64,000 nucleotides of DNA from JANSWY01 sp965243755 (GTDB lineage: Bacteria; Bacteroidota; Bacteroidia; Cytophagales; Cyclobacteriaceae): NCBI GenBank assembly GCA_965243755.1, contig CBDEVW010000002.1:310001-374000 (forward strand), written 5' to 3'. Both the position numbers and the translations under genes were made by a program. The notes below the pieces were generated by a model. That model was not told the DNA's origin, did no database searches, and saw only the letters and a list, made by a program, of their open reading frames with translations. This document shows, piece after piece, positions 54,466 through 63,523 of this stretch; positions within the stretch are counted from its first letter, which is position 1; the number at the start of each line of letters is the position of its first letter.

Positions 54466-55173
54466 ATGTTGCTAAAAGACAATTCAGGAAGAGCTAAAAC
54501 TGTCGTCACTTCATTTTATGTATTTATACCTGTTACCCTCCTTGCAATAGCGTTAGGCATATACAATTATCAGAATTATGGTGATTATGCGCTAGGGACA
54601 GATGATAATATTATTATCATGCTTCAAGGATTGGTTGGCTTGGGCCAGGTTGTGATCAATATCGTACTTATTGTTGTCTTCATCAACTGGTTTAGGCGGG
54701 CTTATGCCAATTTGCACCGAATGGGTATTGGATATTTATCTCACACTGATTTGCATGCAGCCTGGTGTTGGTTTGTTCCTATATTAAACCTATTCCGTCC
54801 TTACCAGATAATGAGTGAAATATGGTCTGAGACACAACACCAGGTCAAAAAACTAAATGATGCTTTTCAGGTAAATACTACCAATGGGTTTATTGGAGCA
54901 TGGTGGGCATTATACCTGATTTCCCGGTTTGTTTCTAATTATGCCACCAGGAAAAGCTTCCAAAGCTACTCTATTGAAGATCTGGAAAATTCTGCTTTGC
55001 TTACCATTATTTCTGATTTACTACACCTTATTTCTGCGATACTGGCCTTGATGGTGGTGAAAAAAATTAGCGGTATGGAAAGCCTGCTGACTCATGAATT
55101 GGAAGCCACATCATTTGGTCAAAAAGAAGAGGATAGCAATTTGGAAGAGCAAAATAACCCTGAAATCGGTTGA
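54466..55173 (+). CDS. DUF4328 domain membrane protein
   Basis: A 235-residue protein with about five hydrophobic segments and the DUF4328 signature GYLSHTDLHAAWCWFVPILN and LFRPYQIMSEIW near residues 95-125. The C-terminus is charged. The function is unknown; the family is found in actinobacteria and Bacteroidota. Confidence 0.9.
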   Translation: MLLKDNSGRAKTVVTSFYVFIPVTLLAIALGIYNYQNYGDYALGTDDNIIIMLQGLVGLGQVVINIVLIVVFINWFRRAYANLHRMGIGYLSHTDLHAAWCWFVPILNLFRPYQIMSEIWSETQHQVKKLNDAFQVNTTNGFIGAWWALYLISRFVSNYATRKSFQSYSIEDLENSALLTIISDLLHLISAILALMVVKKISGMESLLTHELEATSFGQKEEDSNLEEQNNPEIG

Positions 55174-55214
55174 CAAAGGTCTGTTGATCCCAGGGTCACA
55201 GTGTATTAATCAAA

Positions 55215-56534
55215 TTAGGAATCACCGAGTGCTCTTAATTTTTCTATGTCTTTGTCGATGGACAAGATCAACAAGCAAGTTGCCGTACAAAATACCGGGC
55301 TGGTGATGCAATGGTGTCCGTTCCAACTGCCATTTTCATTTTGAATATGCAGGATTCTTCCGGCGGTATCGTCATACCATTTTTCCCAGTCATTACCACC
55401 TGCGATGACCATCGATTCCCCGGTTTGAAGAAAGCTGACAAATTCTTCCCCACCATTATTGCCGAAACCTGAAAGCACATCAGCTTCCTGAGCTTTGTCT
55501 TTGGCGGATTGATAGACATTGTATTGGTTGGCCAGGGCTTTGGCTTCCTCCCGTTCTATGCCAATTTCCTCAAGGGTTTGCTGACTTACAATGGCCCTTG
55601 CTGGAAGTTGCCCCTCAAGAATAGCATCTTCCAATAATTTTTTTGCTTTCCTGGCCTCCTTCGCACTTGCTCTTACGGATCCTGACACAGCGTACAAAAC
55701 AATCCCAGCGCCTCTTTGTGTATTGACACTTCCACTATTTGCGTCGTAGTTGGACAATTGGTAGTTCTTCGCTGTTTCTATTGCAGCTTCATCTACTTCA
55801 ATATCATTGAACTCGGCTATTTCCAGCGCTTGTGTTGCCAATGATGATTGCAATACGCCTGCCCAACCATCACCAGAAGTGCTACCATCATCGTTTTGCG
55901 TGTTCTGAATTTTCGTGACGCATTTTGCAAGAGCAGCTCTTACTCGTTGCTCCATCTGGTTGTCCAGCCCATCTAAACCAAGAAGGTTATTGAAAAACTG
56001 GGCGGTCATTACAGCATCAATGTTTGCTCCTAATTTTACCTGTATTTGTGTATTCTCCTGGTCAGTTATTTTATTGCGACTCGCAGGAGTGGACTCCACG
56101 GCATTTAGCAAATATTCAGTTGCCAAATGCAGTTGTTGACTGTACGGCCCGTTTTCAAGCGTGTTTCCGGTTCTGATTAAGGCCATTCCTGCAGTGGCAG
56201 TGGTTGCTGGGTCTGTTGCCACCGCATGGGCATCCATTACATTCTGGAACGCATGACCCCCGGCTCCCCAGCCTCCATCTATCTGTTGAGCGGAAATCAG
56301 ATATTCCAGGCCTCTGACTAAAGCACTCTCAACTTGTTCCGGGCCCTTGAAGACCTGATAACCTTCTGAAGACTCTTCTCCAAACAATGTTTTAAAGGAG
56401 CACCCTTTCGTTCCACAGACTTTCAAATGTTGATGATCCAGAGGGTTTTTGTTGTAGGTCCTGGTACTTAGTGTTAGTAGTAGAAGGCAACAAGCCGAAA
56501 GACAAAGAGCGAATAGTTTCATTTTAGCATTCAT
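55215..56534 (-). CDS. exported prenyltransferase/squalene-cyclase-fold protein
   Basis: A 439-residue protein with a signal peptide (residues 1-22) and repeated alpha-alpha units of the terpene-cyclase toroid, including YLISAQQIDGGWGAGG, LLNAVESTP and a second DGSTSGDGWAG block; QNENGSWNGHHCITSPVFCTA ends it in parts. The DXDD motif of cyclases is not visible, so enzymatic activity is doubtful. Signal peptide on this fold suggests a periplasmic or secreted binding role. Confidence 0.8.
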   Translation of the reverse strand: MNAKMKLFALCLSACCLLLLTLSTRTYNKNPLDHQHLKVCGTKGCSFKTLFGEESSEGYQVFKGPEQVESALVRGLEYLISAQQIDGGWGAGGHAFQNVMDAHAVATDPATTATAGMALIRTGNTLENGPYSQQLHLATEYLLNAVESTPASRNKITDQENTQIQVKLGANIDAVMTAQFFNNLLGLDGLDNQMEQRVRAALAKCVTKIQNTQNDDGSTSGDGWAGVLQSSLATQALEIAEFNDIEVDEAAIETAKNYQLSNYDANSGSVNTQRGAGIVLYAVSGSVRASAKEARKAKKLLEDAILEGQLPARAIVSQQTLEEIGIEREEAKALANQYNVYQSAKDKAQEADVLSGFGNNGGEEFVSFLQTGESMVIAGGNDWEKWYDDTAGRILHIQNENGSWNGHHCITSPVFCTATCLLILSIDKDIEKLRALGDS

Positions 56535-56628
56535 AACATACCTGTTTAAATTTTCAACATCTTTCTTACTGGATGCCGTAATTGACAGAATTCCATAAAT
56601 TGAGCGTCATAAACCGAAACATAACCTG

Positions 56629-57729
56629 ATGATTTACCTTAATCATGCCGGAACTTCCTGGCCAAAGCCTCAAGAGGTGATAAAAGCAATGAATGATTTC
56701 AACCAGCTTCCTCCAGACCAATGGGAAAACTTGTATAACGAAGGGTTAGAAACAGTGGTGAGGTTTTTTAATATCCCCGATGCTGAAAGGTTCATATTTA
56801 CAACAAGTTGTACTGAAGCTATTGCTATCGCCATGTCTGATTTTCCATGGACACCAGGTGATCGCCTACTGATGAGCCACATGGAACATCATTCCATGTC
56901 ACGTTGGTTTAATAAGCTGCAAAATGAACGTGGTGTTGAAGGCATTATCATACCAAGGTCATCATCAGGCCCATTTGATATGGAGACTTTTGAGGAGGAA
57001 CTAGCAAAGGGGGTAAAAATGGTTGCTATATCGATGGCATGCAATGTTACAGGTGAGATATTGCCTTATCAAGACATCCTCAAACGATGTAAAGAGGCAG
57101 GGGCCATGTGTTTTTTAGATGGGGCTCAGCTAGCCGGATTAGCATCAATAGATATTACAGCAATGGAACCGGAATTTTTTGTGTTTGCGGGACACAAAGG
57201 TCCTAAGGGCCCACAAGGAATTGGTGGGCTGTACATACAGAAAGATATTTCAATGAGCTGCCCTAGCGCAGTTTGTGAAGTAGATCATACGAAACGTAGC
57301 AGGGCAACTTTTCCAGGTTATTGTGATACAGGTTCTGTAAACATGAATGCACTTTCAGGCCTGACCGCCGGATTGCGTTGGGTAGAGCAACAAGGCATTG
57401 ACAAACTACAGGTTCATCGATTTGAGCTTATGAATTATTTGCAGCAGGCAATACTTGAAATACCCCATTTAAGCATTTTGGGCACCCAGGATATTTATCA
57501 GCGTGTTGGAACCATTTCAGTAGTTCCTGAAAACATGTCTGTCCAGGAGTTGAATGAAACCTTATGGCGTAATGGAAAGATAAAAAGTGGAGCAGGTTTT
57601 CAGTGTTCTCCCATGGCTCATGAAGCTTTGGGTACGAAACATACCGGTTGTATACGTTTGAGTGTGGGACCAACCACAACCAAAGGAGAAATAGATGTAT
57701 TGATTAATGTATTGAAAAAATTAGTTTAG
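56629..57729 (+). CDS. class V aminotransferase/cysteine desulfurase-like protein
   Basis: A 366-residue PLP enzyme. It starts IYLNHAGTSWPKPQEV, has EHHSMSRWF, the aspartate in FLDGAQLAG, Lys190 in FAGHKGPKGPQGIGG as PLP lysine, and the SGAGFQCSP segment whose Cys is in the place of the desulfurase catalytic Cys. It resembles the EF2568-type group of desulfurase-like proteins of unknown substrate. A convergent gene overlaps by nine bases. Confidence 0.88.
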   Translation: MIYLNHAGTSWPKPQEVIKAMNDFNQLPPDQWENLYNEGLETVVRFFNIPDAERFIFTTSCTEAIAIAMSDFPWTPGDRLLMSHMEHHSMSRWFNKLQNERGVEGIIIPRSSSGPFDMETFEEELAKGVKMVAISMACNVTGEILPYQDILKRCKEAGAMCFLDGAQLAGLASIDITAMEPEFFVFAGHKGPKGPQGIGGLYIQKDISMSCPSAVCEVDHTKRSRATFPGYCDTGSVNMNALSGLTAGLRWVEQQGIDKLQVHRFELMNYLQQAILEIPHLSILGTQDIYQRVGTISVVPENMSVQELNETLWRNGKIKSGAGFQCSPMAHEALGTKHTGCIRLSVGPTTTKGEIDVLINVLKKLV

Positions 57730-58020
57730 TCTTACTCCTCCAATGGCATGGATTTTTTTCAGCAAGGCTTGATCTATGATTACTTTTCTCATAGTTGTGA
57801 TCTGTTCTAACCTTGACCCATATCCATATTTCTGATTTATTTTCTGGAACTTTTGAGTGACTTCTGCAAGCGCATGAAAGGAAGCTGTTTTCTTATCTTC
57901 CAGGTGGTTTAGTTCATCCGAGAGGGACTCTATTTCAGATTTAAGGTTCCGATATTGTAATACAGGACCAAATAAAAGGTAGGTAATGGTTTTGCGTATG
58001 TAGTTTAATTTTTGTCTCAT
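57721..58020 (-). CDS. small coiled-coil protein
   Basis: A 99-residue protein with a hydrophobic stretch (residues 10-22) and a long helical part rich in Lys and Glu (SEIESLSDELNHLEDKKTA). No family is recognised. The overlap with the stop of the convergent aminotransferase gene is nine bases. Confidence 0.6.
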   Translation of the reverse strand: MRQKLNYIRKTITYLLFGPVLQYRNLKSEIESLSDELNHLEDKKTASFHALAEVTQKFQKINQKYGYGSRLEQITTMRKVIIDQALLKKIHAIGGVRLN

Positions 58021-58136
58021 ATTTTCGGGTATTAAGTAAGGAAAATGTGGGCGCTCTTTCTAAAGTTAACCCTTCCTTATCCAATATCATAACCCGATAG
58101 ATTAATAATTGTTATTATGAACTAATAAGAGCGTTA

Positions 58137-58164
58137 GGAATTGGTCTTACGTAAGACAAATTCC
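58137..58164. repeat. inverted repeat at the CvfB 3' end
   Basis: GGAATT...AATTCC encloses TCTTACGTAAGA, a near-perfect stem that overlaps the last codons of the gene. No T tract follows on the minus strand, so terminator function is uncertain. Confidence 0.45.
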
Positions 58165-58986
58165 CGAATCATTGATCTCTACTTTTCTTTCCTTGTATAG
58201 TGCCCCCAGTGCCTTTTTAAATGCCTTTTTACTAATACCAAGCGTTTCATAAATCAATTCTGGGGTGCTTTTATCATTGAGTGCCAGGCGACCATTATTA
58301 TCCAGCAATGTGTCATAAAGTAATTGTACGTTGGTATCATTGAAATTGGCATAACCAATCGGCTGTAAAGAAAGGTCAATTTTAAGATCGCTTCTTATTT
58401 TTTTGACATAGGCCTGTAGTTCATCTCCTACTCTGATTTCTTCAAAAATTTCTGAGGCGTATAGTAATCCTTTGTGTCGATGGTTGATGATGGCATTGTA
58501 TCCAATGTCTGTTTTGGACATGATCAAGGCTTCTACCTCTTCGCCTTCTTCAATGGTGAGCAGTTCAGGGTCGTTACTGATCCATTTTTCTATTTTGTTG
58601 CTTCCGTAAAGCCTACCCGTTTTTTGGTCATAATTCAGATAGACGATGTACCATCTGCCTGGTTGCATTTTTTGACGTTGTTCGCTATATGGAACCAATA
58701 ATTCCTTTTCTAACCCCCAGTCTACAAAGGCGCCTACATTATTGACATCTGATACACGGAGTTGAGCAAATTCATGCAAAGCAATTTTGGGCTCAATGTT
58801 GGTGGCAATTGGTCGCTCCTCATGGTCCAGGTATACGAAAACTTCTATTTTGTCAAATAGCTCGTATTTCTCAGGGCAGTACTTATTGGGTAATAGTACT
58901 TCATTTCCTTTGCCATCGGTAAGAAATAATCCAACACTTGTATGTCTGTCAATGATCAGCTCATTGTATCGACCAATCTCTATCAT
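58147..58986 (-). CDS. cvfB: CvfB-like S1-domain RNA-binding protein
   Basis: A 279-residue protein with three S1-like OB domains, the first with GLFLTDGKGNEVLLPN, the second with NNVGAFVDWGLEKELLVPYSEQ, the third with IGYNAIINHRHKGLLYASE, and a C-terminal winged-helix-like end (PELIYETLGISKKAFKKALG). The family is a conserved RNA-binding regulator of virulence and stress genes in firmicutes; the role here is inferred. Confidence 0.9.
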   Translation of the reverse strand: MIEIGRYNELIIDRHTSVGLFLTDGKGNEVLLPNKYCPEKYELFDKIEVFVYLDHEERPIATNIEPKIALHEFAQLRVSDVNNVGAFVDWGLEKELLVPYSEQRQKMQPGRWYIVYLNYDQKTGRLYGSNKIEKWISNDPELLTIEEGEEVEALIMSKTDIGYNAIINHRHKGLLYASEIFEEIRVGDELQAYVKKIRSDLKIDLSLQPIGYANFNDTNVQLLYDTLLDNNGRLALNDKSTPELIYETLGISKKAFKKALGALYKERKVEINDSGICLT

Positions 58987-59012
58987 GCCACAAAGCTAGT
59001 GAATTGATCTAT

Positions 59013-59627
59013 CTAAAGAGAATCAAGTTCTTGCTGAAGGTTCTTTTTGGCCTGTTTTTCAAACTGATCCTGAAAATATTTTGTCTTAAATATGGATGCC
59101 ATGTTCAAAAAGTGCTGAACTACCTTTTTTCTACCCGGTTTATAGATGAGGTCAGGGTAAATGCCGTATTCTTTTCTAATCTTTTTGGTGTATTCTAAAT
59201 ACTGCTCAACAGGAGCTCCCAGGATGCTTAAATCTGCATCAAGGAGATAAGCCGTATCACCTGATTGATTGGATTTATGCTCCTTGGTTGCAATTATTTG
59301 TTGTTTACATTTCTCAATTCTACTAGTGGAAACACCGAGTTGTGTTAATCTTTTTACTGCTAATTCTGCACTTTTTTCCTCATTGTTTGATTTAGTTGGC
59401 TTGTAGATGATGTCATGATAGAACACTGAAAACTGAATCAACTCCCAATCGTCAAGTTTGGCAGCCACTGGTTCCAGATGGTTGATCAATGCATCGATAT
59501 GTTGCAGGTTGTGGTAATGCCGTGATTTCTGGGAATAATTATTTTCTACTTCAAGCCATAAAGAGGATATATCTGTCTCTTCATAAGGCTTTACCAGGTT
59601 CAGATATCTTTCTTTTAAATTGTTCAT
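59013..59627 (-). CDS. HD-domain predicted metal-dependent hydrolase
   Basis: A 204-residue protein starting MNNLKERYLNLV, with HYHNLQHIDALINHLE containing the first His of the fold and FHDIIYKP-like FYHDIIYKP with the HD pair, followed by DADLSILG. Members hydrolyse phosphate esters of nucleotides or similar; the substrate is unknown. ATG 59627 was chosen over the upstream ATGs in an unlikely leader. Confidence 0.83.
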   Translation of the reverse strand: MNNLKERYLNLVKPYEETDISSLWLEVENNYSQKSRHYHNLQHIDALINHLEPVAAKLDDWELIQFSVFYHDIIYKPTKSNNEEKSAELAVKRLTQLGVSTSRIEKCKQQIIATKEHKSNQSGDTAYLLDADLSILGAPVEQYLEYTKKIRKEYGIYPDLIYKPGRKKVVQHFLNMASIFKTKYFQDQFEKQAKKNLQQELDSL

Positions 59628-59680
59628 TATTGGCATTGGGAACCACAATATAGTGGTCCCCAGACAATGAGTCAATTCCT

Positions 59681-60352
59681 TTATGCCATTAAAACACCTC
59701 TTTGCAGCTGTCTGATTGAAATTACATGTAAAAAAACAGCAATAGGTAGCAGCACTGCTGCCAGCAATAGATATGGGAAAGTGACAAAACGCATGTTTTC
59801 CGTGGACAAGCTGATCGTGTAAAATGTGTAAACAAATGTTCCGGCCGTTACAGCCAAAATCATCAGTGAAACCACATTCCAGGAAAGAAGCGCCCGACGG
59901 CTGAGTTTTCTTTTATGAACCATAATGGCCACAGGAATCGCTGAAACACCAACAATTATGTCCATATTGGTTCCCTCAAAAGTTACTTGTTGCGGTAATA
60001 TACCATTGAGAAATGCGCCATAAATTAAAAGCTCCACCAGGATTCGGAAGCTTTGAAAATAAATGATCAGGTGTGGAGGAATGCGGTCCAGGGCAGATGA
60101 AAATGAGGCCCTGCCTGACAGATAAATTCCCAGAAAAATGGCTGGGAAAACAACCAACAAAGGGATTCTGGGGGGAAGGCTAAAGTTCATCAACAAACCA
60201 GATTGCTCCAGCGAAAAAAGGTATATACCCCATCCGAGGAGTATCAAGACATATCTTTTCAATAATTTCTTTTGATCAGGACCATAGCTGATCAGATATC
60301 CACATAACAATGCCATCACCAGAGGAAGTGTATAGAAGCCAAATTGTACCAT
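59681..60352 (-). CDS. integral membrane protein, unassigned
   Basis: A 223-residue protein with seven predicted membrane segments and little polar sequence between them. Conserved-looking loops include RIPPHLIIYFQSFRILVE near residue 91 and FEGTNMDIIVGVSAIPV near residue 125. It precedes the HD-domain gene by 53 bases and may be cotranscribed. I cannot name a family. Confidence 0.8.
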   Translation of the reverse strand: MVQFGFYTLPLVMALLCGYLISYGPDQKKLLKRYVLILLGWGIYLFSLEQSGLLMNFSLPPRIPLLVVFPAIFLGIYLSGRASFSSALDRIPPHLIIYFQSFRILVELLIYGAFLNGILPQQVTFEGTNMDIIVGVSAIPVAIMVHKRKLSRRALLSWNVVSLMILAVTAGTFVYTFYTISLSTENMRFVTFPYLLLAAVLLPIAVFLHVISIRQLQRGVLMA

Positions 60353-60403
60353 TTTTTCTCATAAAGTTATGGGTAACGCTTTGACCAGGTCTATCAAAAA
60401 TTG

Positions 60404-61345
60404 CTAATTATTTCTGTATTGCATGGGAGAAATACCAAAAGCATTAGAAAATGCCCTGGTAAATGAATTCGGCTCCTGATAACCAATAATCGTTGAAATT
60501 TGTGAAACATTTAACGAAGTAGACTTTAATAACTCCTGGGATTTCTTAAGCCTGATATGGACAATATATTGTCTGGGAGATATGCCAAAGGCCAATTTAA
60601 AAGTTCTCAGAAAATGGAACTTTGAAAGCATTGCTACCGAAGCAACTTCATCCAGATTAATTTCATCATTATAATGTTGGTGGATAAATGTAATCGCTGT
60701 TTGTAACCTGCGTAGTATTTCATTTCTTGTTGACACTTTTAGGGCATCAAACTTTTCAATCTGTTGGAAACTCTTGTCACGAAAACTCAGGGCCTGCTCA
60801 AACAATGCAAATAGCAGTTCTTCTTCAGTCAGCTTGCTTTTTATGTTGTTTCGGTAAAATTGCTTCAGGGTAAGTACCAACGAACGTGTCCTCTCATCTT
60901 TCCAAAATGAGTTGGTCGGAAATGGGTAATTCACTTTTTGACTTTCAATGTTATCAATTAGGTATCTGTTGTCCCTGAGCAAAGTATTCATTGCATCATC
61001 ATAGAACTGCTGTCCAAAATGAACATTGAATGTCTCTGTAGATTCCTCGGAATCTGGAATAACCAGGTCATAGGTTTCTCCTGGCTGAACCAGACAAAAT
61101 GTGTTTTTACTTAATGGGATTGATTGTTTATCGATCCGTACCATACTCTGTCCCTTCAGGTTCATGAAAATGGTGAAGGGAGCAGTAATGTTCGTTCTTT
61201 CAGTCGCAAAACTTTGTGTGTTGAGAATTACCGTTGGCCATCCGGAACTTTTGATTTTTGAACCATTATAAGCCACCCCATCAGCAAAATTGTTTTTGGA
61301 TTGCCTTCTTATCCAGTTGATATCGGGGAATTCCTTTAAAAGCAT
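60404..61345 (-). CDS. AraC family regulator
   Basis: A 313-residue regulator with a cupin-like N-terminal half (FTIFMNLKGQSMVRIDK, CLVQPGETYDLVI) and two HTH motifs in the C-terminal domain, INLDEVASVAMLSKFHFLRTF and VSQISTIIGYQEPNSFTRAF, closing with FGISPMQYR. Its effector and targets are unknown; it could regulate its immediate neighbours. Confidence 0.93.
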   Translation of the reverse strand: MLLKEFPDINWIRRQSKNNFADGVAYNGSKIKSSGWPTVILNTQSFATERTNITAPFTIFMNLKGQSMVRIDKQSIPLSKNTFCLVQPGETYDLVIPDSEESTETFNVHFGQQFYDDAMNTLLRDNRYLIDNIESQKVNYPFPTNSFWKDERTRSLVLTLKQFYRNNIKSKLTEEELLFALFEQALSFRDKSFQQIEKFDALKVSTRNEILRRLQTAITFIHQHYNDEINLDEVASVAMLSKFHFLRTFKLAFGISPRQYIVHIRLKKSQELLKSTSLNVSQISTIIGYQEPNSFTRAFSNAFGISPMQYRNN

Positions 61346-61386
61346 GAATAGTTATACGAAAACATCACTATGGGATCAATAAGTAA

Positions 61387-62166
61387 TTAAAATAATAATG
61401 AAAACTGGATCAAAAAAAGGATCACCATGAAAATGGCTAGCGTGAGTTTGGTGTCCAGTGTTTTCATTGTGAATTTATACAGGTATGCTACCAGCATTAC
61501 TATTGGGATGATAAAGCCGAATACCGCAAACAACCCGTAATACTCTTCATGCACAGCAACTCTACCGCCAACAGAAAGTTTTGCTGCCATCGGATAAGAA
61601 AGGATCTTTGTTTTCAGGACTTGTGCTGGTACTTCCATATCAATAGCGCTGACTTCTCCACTTTCAAAAATCATACTGAAGCCATCAAATTTGAGGATGT
61701 CATGGCGATGATAGCCTTTGTCATTCATTATTGTAATGGCTTCTTGTATCGGTTCAGAAACAATATCCTTAGGCAATTGATAATCTAAAATCAGGATCAG
61801 GTTAAAACCCACAATGGCTACTGCAACCCAATCAAATGTTTTCAGGACATTCCTGATAAGTTCCTGCTGAAGTCTTTCCTGTTCGCGGGCATATTTTCTT
61901 GCCCTGGCTCTGGCTTCCCTTCTCCACCTGTCATATTCACTTTCTTTTGGGCTGTAGTTATAATTGATGGTCTCCTGATGAGGTCTGGGGCCAACAGTAG
62001 TTAGGAAGTTGTATGCCTCATTTATTTCAATGAATTTATCTTTAGCATTTTCATCTTTGCTGATATCAGGGTGATAAACTTTGGATAATTTTCGGTAGGC
62101 CTTCTTAACTTGCTCTTTTGTTGCTCCCGGCTTAAGACCTAATATTTCAAGATATTCATTGTGCAT
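61387..62166 (-). CDS. J-domain protein with C-terminal membrane segments
   Basis: A 259-residue protein. Residues 3-58 form a J domain with the essential HPD in YHPDISKDENAK. A charged linker (about 70-107) leads to two or three hydrophobic segments (near 113-128, 211-230 and 240-258). It would bring DnaK to the membrane. It ends ten bases from the small Pmp3 gene start on the same strand side, so they may be cotranscribed. Confidence 0.88.
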   Translation of the reverse strand: MHNEYLEILGLKPGATKEQVKKAYRKLSKVYHPDISKDENAKDKFIEINEAYNFLTTVGPRPHQETINYNYSPKESEYDRWRREARARARKYAREQERLQQELIRNVLKTFDWVAVAIVGFNLILILDYQLPKDIVSEPIQEAITIMNDKGYHRHDILKFDGFSMIFESGEVSAIDMEVPAQVLKTKILSYPMAAKLSVGGRVAVHEEYYGLFAVFGFIIPIVMLVAYLYKFTMKTLDTKLTLAIFMVILFLIQFSLLF

Positions 62167-62176
62167 GAAAATAATT

Positions 62177-62344
62177 TTATGGCTGCCTGTCAGTCACTAC
62201 AAGCCAGATAGCATGAATCATTCCAGGAATACCTCCAATGATGGTCAGTAATATGTTGATGAAAAAGTGCGATGTAAACCCAACTTGTAATAGTGCGGCA
62301 ATTGGTGGGAAGATAATGGCAAGAATTAGTTTGATGATTTGCAT
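62177..62344 (-). CDS. YqaE/Pmp3 family small membrane protein
   Basis: ATG 62344-62342 to TAA 62179-62177 encodes 55 residues: MQIIKLILAIIFPPIAALLQ, then VGFTSHFFINILLTIIGGIPG and the closing IHAIWLVVTD. Two hydrophobic helices and the PP before the first helix end are typical of the Pmp3 family, linked to salt and cold stress in other bacteria. It lies eleven bases upstream of the J-domain gene on the same strand. Confidence 0.9.
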   Translation of the reverse strand: MQIIKLILAIIFPPIAALLQVGFTSHFFINILLTIIGGIPGMIHAIWLVVTDRQP

Positions 62345-62395
62345 GATACAGTAGAAATTATTTTATGGCACTAAATTATATTAAATTCTTAATTG

Positions 62396-63352
62396 TTAGT
62401 CTACATCAATTACCACCTTGCCACTGTGTTTTCCCGCGCCAAAGTAATTGATCAGCTCAGGAATGTCTTCCATGGAATAGGGCCCGTCAATAACAGGCGC
62501 AATTTTACCTTCATCAAATAGTTCATTGATCTCTTGCAGCTGTTTGTTTTGCTTGAGGGCTACTACGTTAAATTTACTCTGGACTTTTTTCTGCGCCCAG
62601 TAGGTTTGTATGAGTTTAGACAGGTTGCCCCCTACTGTGCTGTAAATTCCTTCTGGTTTTAGTGCTTTCGAAATATTTTGCGGAGATCTGGTGGACTTAG
62701 CGTCCAGAATAAGGTCATATTGAACATTTTGTTTCGTAAAGTCAGTTTCCCTGTAATCCAATACATGATCAAAACCGATCTCTTTCATTTTAGACAACTT
62801 TTCGCCTGTATCAACTCCTGTAACCTCACAATTGAACGTTTTTGCTATTTGCAACCCAAAGGTTCCCATGCCGCCTCCCGCCCCATTGATCAGGATGTTT
62901 TGTCCATTTTTAATGCGACCTACTTCGACAAGTCCCTGGTATGCTAACATGCTGGCATGAGGAATGGCTGCCGCTTGCTGAAAAGACATTTTGTCTGTCA
63001 TTTTCGTCATTGTTGTTTCCGGCACACTGCAATATGAAGCGAACGTACCCCATCCAATAGCGGAAATGTCTCCATAAACCTTATCGCCTACTTCAAACTT
63101 GCTGGTATTTGGCCCCAATGCTTCCACCGTTCCCGCTAACTCGATTCCCGGAATAATGTGTTTAGGTCTAAACAAACCAAATATCAACCGGTAAATGATG
63201 GGCTTTCCTCTCACCAGGCTCCAGTCGAAATCATTGATTGCAGAGGCATGTACTTTGATAAGAACCTCTCCTTCCTTAGGGCTCGGTGTTGGAAGATCTT
63301 CTAATTGTAGCTTTGAAGGATCTCCATATTTTCGGCAGGTTATTGCTTTCAT
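62396..63352 (-). CDS. MDR family NAD(P)H quinone oxidoreductase-like protein
   Basis: A 318-residue medium-chain dehydrogenase/reductase. The N-terminal GroES-like part has EVLIKVHASAINDFDW, the cofactor-binding motif is INGAGGGMGTFGLQIAK near residue 147, and the catalytic zinc cysteines are missing, so it is of the zeta-crystallin/quinone reductase kind. The substrate is unknown. It is read toward the Pmp3 gene, 51 bases apart. Confidence 0.92.
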   Translation of the reverse strand: MKAITCRKYGDPSKLQLEDLPTPSPKEGEVLIKVHASAINDFDWSLVRGKPIIYRLIFGLFRPKHIIPGIELAGTVEALGPNTSKFEVGDKVYGDISAIGWGTFASYCSVPETTMTKMTDKMSFQQAAAIPHASMLAYQGLVEVGRIKNGQNILINGAGGGMGTFGLQIAKTFNCEVTGVDTGEKLSKMKEIGFDHVLDYRETDFTKQNVQYDLILDAKSTRSPQNISKALKPEGIYSTVGGNLSKLIQTYWAQKKVQSKFNVVALKQNKQLQEINELFDEGKIAPVIDGPYSMEDIPELINYFGAGKHSGKVVIDVD

Positions 63353-63523
63353 AGTTGGTATGACGGGCTTCTTGAGGTTTGTATTGTTAGTTAGCTATTT
63401 CCTTCAATATATTCGGATGTAATGATTAGAATATATAAGAAAAATTGCATAGCTGTGGAGGAATAAATACTATTGAGTTGTCATAGTTTAGAAAACCACC
63501 ACCAAAACCAAACCACCTAACCA
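63353..63523. other. intergenic region with possible promoter
   Basis: The divergent gap between the MDR gene and the lipoprotein gene. TTGAGTTGTCA is followed by TAGTTTAG, a weak TAnnTTTG match, about 28 bases before the lipoprotein ATG. Nothing else is seen. Confidence 0.3.
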
